Source: DASUZB01 sp036377075 (lineage in GTDB: Bacteria; Actinomycetota; CALGFH01). Taken from it: a DNA stretch of 49,841 nucleotides. How positions within the stretch are numbered: the first letter of the stretch is position 1; each line of letters begins with the position of its first letter. Under the pieces are notes generated by a model. It saw only the letters and a program-made list of their open reading frames with translations. It did no database searches and was not told the DNA's origin. Below, piece by piece: positions 26,430 to 34,901 of the stretch. The stretch covers positions 1-49,841 of the forward strand of contig DASUZB010000009.1 of NCBI GenBank assembly GCA_036377075.1. The letters run 5' to 3'. A program made the position numbers and the translations under genes.

Positions 26430-27904
26430 GACCCCTCCGGCAGCCGCGCCACCGCCGCGCCAAGCTCGCCGACCCGGTCGAGGGCGAAGTCGCCGCAGCG
26501 GGCGCCGGCCGGCAGGACCTTCTGCGGGTTCATGCGCCGCTCCGGGTCGAACGCGCCGCGGGCGCAGTCCTGGGCGGCGAGGTCGTCGGGGCCGAAGGCG
26601 AGCGGCATCAGGTCGCGCTTCTCCAGGCCGATGCCGTGCTCGCCGGAGAGCGCGCCGCCGGCCTCGAGGCAGACCCGCACGATCTGGTCGGAGGCGGCGA
26701 GGACCCGCTCGAGGATCCCCGGCTCGGCGCGGTCGAACACCAGCAGCGGGTGCAGGTTGCCGTCGCCGGCGTGGAACATGTTCACCGCAACCAGCCGGTG
26801 CCGGGTGACGATGTCGTCGACGCGGGCGAGCACCTCGGCCAGGCGGGAGCGGGGCACCACCGTGTCGTGCAGGTAGTAGTGCGGGGCGATGGCGGCCACC
26901 GCCCCGAGCGCGCTCTTGCGCCCCTTCCACAGCCGCGCCCGCTGGGCGTCGTCGCGGGCGCGCTGCACGCTGCCGGCGTGGTTGGCGCGGGCCAGCTCCT
27001 CGATCCGGGCGGCCTCGGCCGCCACCCCGCCGGGCAGCCCGTCGACCTCGACCAGCAGCACCGCCGCGGCCTCGGTGGGGTAGCCGGCCTGCGCGAACGG
27101 CTCGATCACGGCGATCGCCCGGTGGTCCATCAGCTCCATCGCCGCCGGGATGATCCCCGCGGCGACCACCGCGGTCACGGTGGCCGCGGCGTCGGCCACG
27201 GTCGGGAAGCCGAGCAGCAGGGTCTGCACCGCCGGCGGCAGGGGCGTGAGGCGGACGCAGACCGCCGTCACCACGCCGAGGGTGCCCTCGCTGCCCACCA
27301 CCAGGCCGCGCAGGTCGAGCCCTGGCGCCTCCGGCGCCTCGGAGCCGAGCGCCACCACCTCGCCGTCGGGCAGCACCAGCTCGACCGCGAGCACGTGGTT
27401 GGAGGTGATGCCGTAGGCCAGGCAGTGCGGGCCGCCGGCGTTGGTGGCGACGTTGCCGCCGATGCTCGAGGTCTGCTGCGAGGACGGGTCGGGCGCGAAG
27501 CTGAGCCCGAGCGGTGCGAGCCTGCGGTTGAGGTCGAGGTTGAGGACGCCTGGCTCCACCCAGGCCAGGCGGTCGGCGGCGCGGACCTCGATCACCCGGT
27601 CCATCTTGGTGGTGACCACCACCAGGGCGTTCCCGACCGGGGTGGCGCCACCGGCCAGCCCCGTGCCGGAGCCGCGCGGGACCACCGGCAGGTCGTAGGC
27701 GGCGGCCACCTCCAGGCAGGCCTCGACCTGGTCGCGGCTGGTGGGGAAGGCGACCAGGGCGCAGTCGCCCTCCAGCATGGAGGCGTCGCGCCGGTACAGC
27801 GCCCGCGCCAGCGGCTCGGCGAGGACGCCTTCCGGGCCGAGCACGCGGGCCAGGTCGCGCCGCGCCCGCTCGACGCCGGCGGGAAGGTCCCTTGCTCCCG
27901 GCAC
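26420..27904 (-). CDS. glcD: glycolate oxidase catalytic subunit GlcD
   Basis: This 494-residue FAD-dependent 2-hydroxyacid dehydrogenase oxidises glycolate to glyoxylate. The FAD-binding part has VPRGSGTGLAGGATPVGNAL and SSIGGNVATNAGGPHCLAYG, with GLVVGSEGTLGVVT after it. The catalytic histidine region is VNMFHAGDGNLHPLLVFD, and GALSGEHGIGLEKRDLM is the other family signature. Length is as expected (about 499 in E. coli). GTG at 27904 follows AGGGGG. It is the first gene of glcDEF and is divergent from aat. No glc regulator or malate synthase is in the window. Confidence 0.93.
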   Translation of the reverse strand: MPGARDLPAGVERARRDLARVLGPEGVLAEPLARALYRRDASMLEGDCALVAFPTSRDQVEACLEVAAAYDLPVVPRGSGTGLAGGATPVGNALVVVTTKMDRVIEVRAADRLAWVEPGVLNLDLNRRLAPLGLSFAPDPSSQQTSSIGGNVATNAGGPHCLAYGITSNHVLAVELVLPDGEVVALGSEAPEAPGLDLRGLVVGSEGTLGVVTAVCVRLTPLPPAVQTLLLGFPTVADAAATVTAVVAAGIIPAAMELMDHRAIAVIEPFAQAGYPTEAAAVLLVEVDGLPGGVAAEAARIEELARANHAGSVQRARDDAQRARLWKGRKSALGAVAAIAPHYYLHDTVVPRSRLAEVLARVDDIVTRHRLVAVNMFHAGDGNLHPLLVFDRAEPGILERVLAASDQIVRVCLEAGGALSGEHGIGLEKRDLMPLAFGPDDLAAQDCARGAFDPERRMNPQKVLPAGARCGDFALDRVGELGAAVARLPEGSWI

Positions 27905-28029
27905 GCCACCCCCTGACGTCCACCGCGTGGGATGTCGCCTCCGCCGAGCATCGTACCCGCCCCCGCGGCGCGCGCCGCCGCGCCTGCCGCTATCTTGAAG
28001 CGACGCGAGTGCCGGCAGGCGAGGAGCGG

Positions 28030-28818
28030 GTGGCCGTCCACGGACACGCAGGCGAGCCGGACCAGGCCCGGTGGGGGCGCGCGGCGCCGCCCGGGCGGCC
28101 GGCGCGCGTGGCCGCCTCGCGCTGGTCGTTCCCCGAGCCGGAGCTGGCCGGGCCCGGCGGGGTGGTCGGGATCGGCGCCGACCTCGAGCCCGAGACCCTG
28201 GTCCACGCCTACCGGCAGGGCATCTTCCCCTGGCCGCACCCGGGGACGCCGCTGCCGTGGTTCTCGCCCGACCCGCGTGGCGTGCTTCCCCTCGACGAGC
28301 TGCGCGTCTCCCGCTCGCTGCGGCAGCGGCTGCGCCGCTGCGGCTGGCAGACCACCGTCGACGAGGCGTTCGACCAGGTGATCGAGGCCTGCGCCGAGCG
28401 CGGGGACGACGAGGAGACCTGGATCACCGCGCGCATGCGGGCGGCCTACCGGCGCCTGCACCGCCTCGGCTGGGCGCACAGCCTGGAGGTCTGGGACGGG
28501 GCCACGCTCGTCGGTGGGCTCTACGGCCTCGGGCTGGGCGGCGTGTTCACCGGGGAGTCGATGTTCCACCGGGCCTCCGACGCCTCCAAGGTCGCCCTGG
28601 TCGACCTCGTGGCGCGCTTCGCGGAAGTTGGTGGGCTGCTGATCGACGTGCAGCTGGTCACCTCGCACCTTGCCAGCCTGGGCGCGCGCGAGCTGCCGCG
28701 CCGCGACTACCTGGCCCTGCTGCGCCAGGTGCGGGACGATCCGGTACGGCTGGCCGAGGAGCGCCGGCCGGTCGCGCGCCTCGCCCCCGCCGGCGAGGCC
28801 GAGGAGGTGCACCAGTGA
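28030..28818 (+). CDS. aat: leucyl/phenylalanyl-tRNA--protein transferase
   Basis: Aat adds Leu or Phe from aminoacyl-tRNA to N-terminal Arg or Lys of proteins, marking them for Clp degradation. Family signatures are clear: LVHAYRQGIFPWPHPGTPLPWFSPDPRG split around nt 28200-28285, TWITARMRAAYRRLHRLGWAHS, GLYGLGLGGVFTGESMF and LGARELPRRDYL. The start is uncertain. GTG at 28030 (262 residues) has GAGGAG only three bases before it. GTG 28009 lies just after a TATCTT -10-like box (27991-27996), and GTG 28108 would still keep the catalytic fold. The end overlaps the next gene by GTGA. Confidence 0.88.
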   Translation: MAVHGHAGEPDQARWGRAAPPGRPARVAASRWSFPEPELAGPGGVVGIGADLEPETLVHAYRQGIFPWPHPGTPLPWFSPDPRGVLPLDELRVSRSLRQRLRRCGWQTTVDEAFDQVIEACAERGDDEETWITARMRAAYRRLHRLGWAHSLEVWDGATLVGGLYGLGLGGVFTGESMFHRASDASKVALVDLVARFAEVGGLLIDVQLVTSHLASLGARELPRRDYLALLRQVRDDPVRLAEERRPVARLAPAGEAEEVHQ

Positions 28819-29570
28819 GTGGGGACGTGTTCGAGGCGCTGGCCGCTGCCCGGCGCGAGGGGCGCGGGGTGGTCATGGGGACCACCGTGCGGATCGAGGG
28901 CGACCCGCCGTCGGCGCCCGGCAACCGGGCGCTGTTCGCCGCGGACGGGGCGCTGCTGGCGGGAACGATCGGCTGCAACGGGCTCGACCGGCGCGGCGGC
29001 AGGGACGGCCGCGACCTGCTCGCCGCCGGGGAGCGCTCGGGGCTGCGCCGTTACACCAGCTTCGAGGGCGAGCCGGGGGAGGGCGTCGTCGAGGTCTTCC
29101 TGGAGGCGTTCGGCGGCCAGCCGCGGCTGCTGGTGGGCGGCGACGGGCCGGTGGCCGACGGCCTGGCCGCGCTCGGGACGCTGGTCGGCCGCGCGGTCGA
29201 GGCCGCAGCGCCGGGCTCGGCCGAGTTCGAGGCGTCGGCCCGCGCGCTCGGCCCCGACGACGCGCTGGTCTTCGTCGACCACGACGACCCGGCACTGGTC
29301 CCCTCGGTGACGCTCGCGCTCCGCGGCCAGGTGGGCTACGTCGGGGTGATGGGCAGCCGCAGGCACACCCCGGGGTTCGTGGCCGAACTGCGCGCGGCAG
29401 GGCTCGACCTGCGCCGGCTGCACAGCCCTACCGGGCTGGACATCGGCGCCAAGGTCCCGCCGGAGATCGCCCTGTCGATCATGGCCGAGGTCTTGGCCGC
29501 GACGCGCGGCCGCGCTGGCCAGAGCCTGGACATCGTGGCCGACGGCGAGGGACGGAACCAAGGGAACTGA
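28815..29570 (+). CDS. XdhC/CoxI-family protein
   Basis: The product has 251 residues. The C-terminal half is a typical XdhC Rossmann domain (VGYVGVMGSRRHTPGFVAEL and LHSPTGLDIGAKVPPEIALSIMAE). The N-terminal XdhC_CoxI domain is more divergent: where relatives have a GCVE-type motif it has TIGCNGLD. XdhC proteins handle or insert sulfurated molybdenum cofactor for xanthine or CO dehydrogenases, but no such enzyme is nearby. The GTG at 28815 has GAGGAGG seven bases upstream and overlaps the aat stop. It is followed by a strong terminator. Confidence 0.8.
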   Translation: MSGDVFEALAAARREGRGVVMGTTVRIEGDPPSAPGNRALFAADGALLAGTIGCNGLDRRGGRDGRDLLAAGERSGLRRYTSFEGEPGEGVVEVFLEAFGGQPRLLVGGDGPVADGLAALGTLVGRAVEAAAPGSAEFEASARALGPDDALVFVDHDDPALVPSVTLALRGQVGYVGVMGSRRHTPGFVAELRAAGLDLRRLHSPTGLDIGAKVPPEIALSIMAEVLAATRGRAGQSLDIVADGEGRNQGN

Positions 29571-29629
29571 AGAGCCCCGAGTGGCCCGGAGTCCTCACGT
29601 CCGCGACTCCTCGGCTCCCTCGGGGCTCT
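29571..29629 (+). terminator. terminator after the xdhC-like gene
   Basis: Directly after the stop codon, AGAGCCCCGAG (29571-29581) pairs perfectly with 29619-29629. A second 6-base stem (29588-29593 with 29605-29610) lies inside. It is a branched, GC-rich terminator. Confidence 0.7.
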
Positions 29630-30011
29630 CCATCCCCGAACGGCACCCGCCGAGCCCACCCGCGCAGGAAGGCCCGGTCCGCCGCGATCGTCCGCACGGA
29701 CGACCCCGACGATATCGCCCTGATCCCGGGAGGAGACCAGGGCGCTCGGCCCGGCGCCAACAACGCCCGGCCTACCGTTCCGCGGCACGAGAGCAGAAGG
29801 CAGGCTGCCGTGCCACGGCAGGACTATTCCAGAATGACCAGTACGTGGTCAATCCCCAGTTTCCCTCCGATACGCCTCGGACGCCTTCGTACCTGCCGAG
29901 TTGCCTCGGATCCGACTAGTACGAGTTGACCATGGAGGGAGGGGGTAAGGGTCGGTCCCGGTTTGGCTCACGGGACTGGCTAGGCACCCGAACGAGACCT
30001 CTAACGCGCAC

Positions 30012-30051
30012 CTGCGCAAAGAGGATTTCTGCGCAAAGAAGGGTTTATACT
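30012..30051 (+). promoter_or_regulatory. promoter with two 11-base direct repeats
   Basis: CTGCGCAAAGA occurs at 30012-30022 and again at 30029-30039, 17 bases apart. A TATACT at 30046-30051 is a good -10 box. The repeats would cover the -35 to -20 region, as expected for a regulator binding site. The next start codon (30115) is about 57 bases after the predicted transcription start. Confidence 0.5.
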
Positions 30052-30114
30052 GCCGTAACCCTCCCTACGTAGACGTTCCCCGCCTGCGGCCCTGGCCGCC
30101 TCCCCCGGTTCGAG

Positions 30115-32151
30115 ATGGCTCATAGCGCGGTCCCGCAGGGTTGCCGCCGTGTGCGGCCGACGGTGCTCGCCGTCGTGCTCTGCCTTGCGCTCGGCGCCTG
30201 CACCGGGCGGCTGCGGACCGGCGCGGAAGCGGCGTCGAGCTGCGACGGGCCCAGCACCACCGTGACCGTGCTGGCCGCTCCCGGCGACTTCTCCGAGCAG
30301 CTCCAGGCCAGGGCCACCGCGTTCATGGGCAGCGACCCACATGTCGGCGGCCGCTGCGTCCGCGTCGTGGTCACCAGCAAGGCCCCGGGCGCCGCCGTCG
30401 AGGCGTTCGACCGAGGTTGGGACCCCCGGGCCGACGGGCCCGCCCCCGACGTCTGGTCGCCGTCGAGCTCCGCCTGGGTGTGGCTGCTGCAGGACCAGCT
30501 CGACGAGGCCGGGAAGCACAGCCCGGTGGTCGGCCGGCCCAGCGCGATCGCCACGTCGCCGATGGTGATCGCCATGCCGCGGCCGATGGCGCGCGCGCTG
30601 GGCTGGCCCAAGGCCCGGATCGGCTGGTCCGAGCTGCTCGGCCTGGCCAGCTCGAGGAAGGGCTGGGGCGAGTTCGGCCATCGCGAGTGGGGCGGGTTCA
30701 AGCTCGGCAAGACCAACCCGAACCTCTCCGACTCCGGCCTGGCGGCGACCCTCACCGCCTACTTCGCGGCCACCAACCGCAGCGCCAGCCTCAGCGCCCG
30801 GAACGTGAGGGACCTGGCCACGCGCCGTTTCGTGGCCGGCGTGGAGCAGTCGGTCGAGCGCTACGGCGACAGCGACGCGAGCTTCCTCGCCGGCCTGCGC
30901 CGCGCCGACGACCAGGGAAGGGCGCTCTCCTACGTCTCCGCGGTGGTCACCGAGGAGCGCATGGTCTGGCAGTACGACCAGGGCAACCCGAGCGGCGACC
31001 CGGCGATGCTCGGGCGCCGGCCGAAGCCCAAGGTGCCGCTGGCGGCGATCTACCCCAAGGAGGGGACGCTGCTGGCCGACCACCCCTACGCCCTCCTCAC
31101 CACCGACCCGACGAAGCGCGCCGCCGCCGAGCGCTTCCGGGCCTACCTGCAGAGCGACGAGGCGCAGCAGGCGCTGCAGCGCGACGGCTTCCGCAACCGC
31201 CAGGTGGAGGCGGGCGGGCTGCTCGGCGAGGACGGCGGCATCCTCCCCGACCAGCCCAAGGTGGTCATGCCGCTACCCGACCCGGAGGTCATCGACCTGG
31301 TCCTGAAGGGCTGGCCGGGGCTGCGCACGCGCGGCAACGTGCTCGCCCTGGTCGACGTGTCGGGCTCGATGAACCAGCCGGTGCCGGGGAGCGGGGTCAG
31401 CAAGCTGACCCTGGCGAAGCGGGCGATCAGGGACTCGCTCGGCCTGTTCACCGACGACGACCAGCTCGGGCTGTGGCAGTTCTCCGACCAGGCCAGCGGC
31501 CCGGGCGGCTGGAAGGAGCTGGTCCCGGTCGGGCCGCTGCGCGCGCCCTTCCACGGCGGCGTCAAGCGCGAGGTGATCCCGCGCAGCGTCGACGGCCTCA
31601 GGGCGGCGGGCGGGACGGCGCTGTACGACAGCGTCCTGGCCGCCTCGCGGGCACTGCGGCAGCGCTACCAGCCCGACGCGGTCAACCTCCTGCTGGTGAT
31701 CAGCGACGGGGTCGATTCCAACCCCCGCACGATCGGCCTGCCCGCGCTGCTCGCCAGGCTGCAGGGCGAGCAGGGCAGCCGGCGGGTGCGGATCGTCACG
31801 ATCGCCTACGGCCCACGCCCTCGAGACCTTCGCCAACTACGGCTACCGCAAGGTGCGGTCGAACGTCACCGTCAAGGTCGACACCGTCCCGGTGGCCAAC
31901 TGGCACAACGCCATCTTCCGGCAGTTCGCGGCGAAGCGAACCAACTTCGACGTCGCCGTGCTCGACAGCCAGGACATCGGCGGCGCCGTCAGCGGCGGGC
32001 ACGTGCTGGACGTCACCAACTTCGCCCGCGCCAACATCGACCTGCAGGCCTTCGACTCCTTCCTGCTGGCCGCGTACGGCCAGTACCCGCAGACGGTCAC
32101 CGGCAAGCTCGACGAGAACGCCCGCATCTACGGCCTGCCCCTGCTCGGTGA
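30115..32151 (+). CDS. lipoprotein with substrate-binding and VWA domains, 3' end out of frame
   Basis: The N-terminus is a lipoprotein signal (VLCLALGAC, lipid C29). Residues about 45-370 resemble a periplasmic substrate-binding protein (VTVLAAPGDFSEQLQARA; SPMVIAMPRPMARALGW). Residues about 407-565 are a von Willebrand A domain with the MIDAS motif DVSGSM (D414), GGTALYDSV and LLLVISDGVDSN. The VWA fold breaks off after VRIVTIAYGP near nt 31812. The rest of the frame (about 110 Arg-rich residues) is a frame-shifted reading of a sugar-binding protein gene, so the real C-terminus (about 35-40 residues) is lost. The promoter and direct repeats are upstream; no clear ribosome site is seen. The protein may still be made but truncated in function. 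Confidence 0.7.
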   Translation: MAHSAVPQGCRRVRPTVLAVVLCLALGACTGRLRTGAEAASSCDGPSTTVTVLAAPGDFSEQLQARATAFMGSDPHVGGRCVRVVVTSKAPGAAVEAFDRGWDPRADGPAPDVWSPSSSAWVWLLQDQLDEAGKHSPVVGRPSAIATSPMVIAMPRPMARALGWPKARIGWSELLGLASSRKGWGEFGHREWGGFKLGKTNPNLSDSGLAATLTAYFAATNRSASLSARNVRDLATRRFVAGVEQSVERYGDSDASFLAGLRRADDQGRALSYVSAVVTEERMVWQYDQGNPSGDPAMLGRRPKPKVPLAAIYPKEGTLLADHPYALLTTDPTKRAAAERFRAYLQSDEAQQALQRDGFRNRQVEAGGLLGEDGGILPDQPKVVMPLPDPEVIDLVLKGWPGLRTRGNVLALVDVSGSMNQPVPGSGVSKLTLAKRAIRDSLGLFTDDDQLGLWQFSDQASGPGGWKELVPVGPLRAPFHGGVKREVIPRSVDGLRAAGGTALYDSVLAASRALRQRYQPDAVNLLLVISDGVDSNPRTIGLPALLARLQGEQGSRRVRIVTIAYGPRPRDLRQLRLPQGAVERHRQGRHRPGGQLAQRHLPAVRGEANQLRRRRARQPGHRRRRQRRARAGRHQLRPRQHRPAGLRLLPAGRVRPVPADGHRQARRERPHLRPAPAR

Positions 32152-33013
32152 CGCCTGGGTGATGGTCTACCGCAAGGACCTCGTCGGCCAGGCCGCGCCG
32201 ACCACCTTCGACGGCATGCTGGACGTGGCGCAGGCCTGCCAGCGGCGCAACCACGCCAAGGGGGTCTGGGGGCTGACCTTCCACATGGCCAACGACAACG
32301 ACGCCGCCGCCGTCACCTACGACACCGTCAACGGCGTCTACGGCGGGCAGATCTGGGACCCCACCACCAAGCGGGTCGACGGGGTGATCAACGACGCCGC
32401 CGGCCGCCGCGCGATGGACGTGCTGGTCGGGCGGATGCGCCCGATGACCGCGCCGGCCTGGTCCAACGACGACGTCGACGAGGTCAACCAGCGCATCGGC
32501 CAGGGCAAGGCCTGCATCGGCTTCAACTGGCTGACCTCCGTCACCGCCCTCCTCGACCCCAAGACGTCGCGGCTCGGCCGCTCCAAGGACGAGATCCTGG
32601 CGAAGCTCGGCTTCGCCCCGGTGCCCGGCCAGGTCGCCAACCCGGTGCCGCTCGGCGGCATGGGCATGCACGTCTCCGCCCACACCACCCCGGCGCAGCA
32701 GGCCGAGGCGCTGAGCTTCATCAAGTGGTTCGAGCGCTCGGACACCCAGCGCGCCTGGGCGGTGGTCGGGGGCATCCCCGCGCGGAGCGACGCGCTCCAC
32801 TCGCCCGAGTTCCTCAGCGCCGCGCCCTGGAACAAGGTCTACGCCGACTCGGTCCCGCGCCTGCGCGACTACTGGAACGTGCCCCAGTACGCCAGGCTGC
32901 TCAGCATCCAGAACGCCAACGTCAACGCGGCCCTGACCGGCGCGGAACCGCCCCAGGTGGCGCTCGACACCATCGCCAAGGAGCAGCAGCGCATCTTCGA
33001 CGGGACCGGCTGA
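31811..33013 (+). pseudogene. sugar ABC transporter substrate-binding protein, 5' end missing
   Basis: From about 31811 this frame reads as a family-1 sugar-binding protein: ALETFANYGYRKVRSNVTV, NWHNAIFRQFAAKRTNFDVA, GGHVLDVTNFARANIDLQAF, then IYGLPLLGDAWVMVYRKDLV and GMGMHVSAHTTPAQQAEALSFIKWF, to a normal C-terminus at 33013. The signal peptide, lipobox and first strand are absent, and the sequence upstream belongs to the VWA gene in another frame. Only GTG 31853 could start it, without a ribosome site or export signal. It therefore looks like the remnant of a deletion. It is convergent with the MalG-like permease, five bases away. Confidence 0.7.
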
Positions 33014-33018
33014 CGGCC

Positions 33019-33948
33019 TCAGCCCTTGGTGGCGCCGAGCGTGAGCCCGCGCACGAACTGGCGCTGCAGGGTGAAGTAGACGATCAAGGTCGGGATCGCC
33101 GCCAGCAGGGCGCCGGCGGCGAGCAGGTTGAGGTCGGTGAAGTACACGCCCTTGAGGTTGTTGAGGGCGGAGGTGATCGGCCGCTTGTCGCCGCTCTGCA
33201 TCAGCACCAGCGCCCAGAAGAAGTCGTTGTAGACGAAGATGAACTCGAGCGTGGCCAGCGCCGCCAGCGCCGGCCGGCACAGTGGCAGCACGATCTTCCA
33301 GTACTGGCGCCACACCGAGGCGCCGTCGCACAGGGCCGCCTCGGTCAGCTCCTGCGGGATGGTGCGCATGTAGTTGGACAGCACGAAGGTGCAGAAGCCT
33401 GACTGGAAGGCCACGTGGATGGCGATGATGCCGAGGTAGGAGTCGTACAGCGTGCCCGACTCGCTGAGCCAGTAGGGCAGCGGGATCAGCAGGAACATGC
33501 GGTACAGCGGGGTGATGATCACCTGCTGCGGCAGCAGGTTGCCGGCGGTGAACACGATCAGCAGGGCGACGTTGAACTTCCAGCTGAAGCGCGACACGGC
33601 GAAGGCGACGAACGAGGCGAGCAGCAGCGTCAGCAGCACCGCCGGCACGGTCACGATCAGCGTGTTCCAGTAGTAGGGGGGCAGCGGGGCGTTGCGCCAG
33701 GCCGCGGTGAAGTTGGAGAACCCCAGCTTGCCCGGGAGCGAGACGTAGCCGCGCACGGCGGTGTCGGCGTACGGCCGCAGCGAGGTGTAGACCGCCCACA
33801 CCAGCGGCGCGAGCCAGACCAGGCTGGTCGTGATCAGGAAGGCGTGCAGCAGCACGCGGGCCGGGCGGATGCGCCGGCGCCGGTGGCGCGCCGTGGCCAC
33901 CTGCACCCGTGGGGCGGCGCGGGCGAGGTCGGTGCCGGCGGCGGCCAT
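33019..33948 (-). CDS. carbohydrate ABC transporter permease (MalG-like)
   Basis: This 309-residue inner-membrane permease has six hydrophobic segments and the EAA loop that contacts the ATPase (EAALCDGASVWRQYWKIVLPL). Its C-terminal QRQFVRGLTLGATKG is the standard end of MalG-type permeases. The ATG at 33948 shares one base with the TGA of the MalF-like gene (TGATG), so translation is coupled; the frame before it is a shadow. With the upstream binding protein and MalF-like gene it forms an importer. No ATP-binding subunit is present; in actinomycetes a shared MsiK-type ATPase often serves. Confidence 0.9.
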   Translation of the reverse strand: MAAAGTDLARAAPRVQVATARHRRRRIRPARVLLHAFLITTSLVWLAPLVWAVYTSLRPYADTAVRGYVSLPGKLGFSNFTAAWRNAPLPPYYWNTLIVTVPAVLLTLLLASFVAFAVSRFSWKFNVALLIVFTAGNLLPQQVIITPLYRMFLLIPLPYWLSESGTLYDSYLGIIAIHVAFQSGFCTFVLSNYMRTIPQELTEAALCDGASVWRQYWKIVLPLCRPALAALATLEFIFVYNDFFWALVLMQSGDKRPITSALNNLKGVYFTDLNLLAAGALLAAIPTLIVYFTLQRQFVRGLTLGATKG

Positions 33949-34898
33949 CAGGTACGCGTCCCCTCGGAGAAGCTGCCGCGGAAGTAGACCACCAGGTAGG
34001 GGATGATGAACACGAGCGAGACCACCAGCAGGATCACGGCCAGCGTCGAGCCGAAGCCGATGCGGCTGGCCTCCCCGACGATGTTGTTGGTGACCAGCAC
34101 CGACAGCAGCTCGAGCCCGTTGGTGCCCTTGTTGATGATGTAGACGATGTCGAAGGCGCGCAGCGACTCGATCACCGTGACGACGCCGACGACCACGTTG
34201 ATCGGCTTCAGCGCGGGGAAGACCACGCGGCGGAACGACTGCCACTCGTTGGCGCCGTCGATCGCGGCGGCTTCCCTCAGGGATGGATCCACGCTCTTCA
34301 GGCCCGCCAGGTACAGGATCATGATGTAGCCGACGTGGCGCCAGCTCGCCGCGACCAGCACCGCCCAGAGGTTGAGCTTCGGGTCACCCAGCCAGTCGAT
34401 CAGGTTGCCCTGCTCGGTGCGGCCCAGCAGGTTGTTGATCAGGCCCTGGTCGGGCGCGTAGATGAGCTGCCAGATGAAGCCGACGATCGCCAGCGACAGC
34501 ACCACCGGCAGGAACAGGACGCCCTGGTACAGGCGCGAGCCACGCAGCTTCTTGTCGAGCTGGACGGCCAGGAACAGGCCGAAGGTGGTCGGGATGACGA
34601 CGAAGAAGACCAGCCAGATGATGTTGTGCTGGACCGCCGGCCAGAACGGCGGGTAGATGGTGAAGATCTGGCGGTAGTTCAGGGTGCCGATCCACTGGAT
34701 GGTGTCGAGGCCGCCGATGCCGTCCCAGCGGGCGAACGACAGCGCGATCGAGGCGAGCGCCGGCACCCAGACGAAGCCGACGTGCAGCAGCGTCGGGATG
34801 CCGACCATCAGGGTCAGCACCAGCTTGTCGCGGCGGGTCAGCAGACGGCGGCGCCGGCGGGTGGCACCCGCCGGCAGCGCCCTACGTACGACGGCCAC
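33948..34898 (-). CDS. carbohydrate ABC transporter permease (MalF-like)
   Basis: This 316-residue permease is the partner of the MalG-like protein. A basic N-terminus precedes six membrane segments. The EAA loop is REAAAIDGANEWQSFRRVVF. QGVLFLPVVLSLAIVGFIWQ and LRAFDIVYIINKGTN are typical of the sugar-import family. The gene starts at ATG 34898, three bases after the stop of the binding-protein gene, and overlaps malG by one base. Substrate specificity comes from the binding protein. Confidence 0.9.
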   Translation of the reverse strand: MAVVRRALPAGATRRRRRLLTRRDKLVLTLMVGIPTLLHVGFVWVPALASIALSFARWDGIGGLDTIQWIGTLNYRQIFTIYPPFWPAVQHNIIWLVFFVVIPTTFGLFLAVQLDKKLRGSRLYQGVLFLPVVLSLAIVGFIWQLIYAPDQGLINNLLGRTEQGNLIDWLGDPKLNLWAVLVAASWRHVGYIMILYLAGLKSVDPSLREAAAIDGANEWQSFRRVVFPALKPINVVVGVVTVIESLRAFDIVYIINKGTNGLELLSVLVTNNIVGEASRIGFGSTLAVILLVVSLVFIIPYLVVYFRGSFSEGTRT

Positions 34899-34901
34899 GC
34901 C

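Larger units (their letters stand above)
29571..30114. other. 544-base intergenic region with several hairpins, no clear gene
   Basis: After the terminator the base composition drops below the local average. An 8-base palindrome with a one-base centre lies at 29805-29821 (CTGCCGTG arm). A 10-base stem with two G-U pairs lies at 29951-29980 (GTCGGTCCCG arm). Direct repeats and a -10 box precede the next gene. Short open frames here have no ribosome sites and odd composition. A structured RNA or long leader is possible but unproven. Confidence 0.45.

Noticed and set aside
25380..27923. An 847-codon frame ending in GlcE
   Set aside because: The upstream half is the shadow of glcD in another frame. 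GlcE begins at GTG 26429 with its own ribosome site.
29581..29919. A 112-codon frame after the xdhC-like gene
   Set aside because: It begins inside the terminator, lacks a ribosome site, and its composition is low-complexity Pro/Arg/Ser.
30095..30125. A GGTTCGA motif suggesting a tRNA T-arm
   Set aside because: No matching acceptor, D or anticodon stems surround it, and the flanking bases do not pair as a T-stem.
31811..32151. Programmed frameshift joining the VWA and sugar-binding proteins
   Set aside because: The join lacks a slippery sequence, and both proteins have missing pieces at the joint, which frameshifting would not cause.
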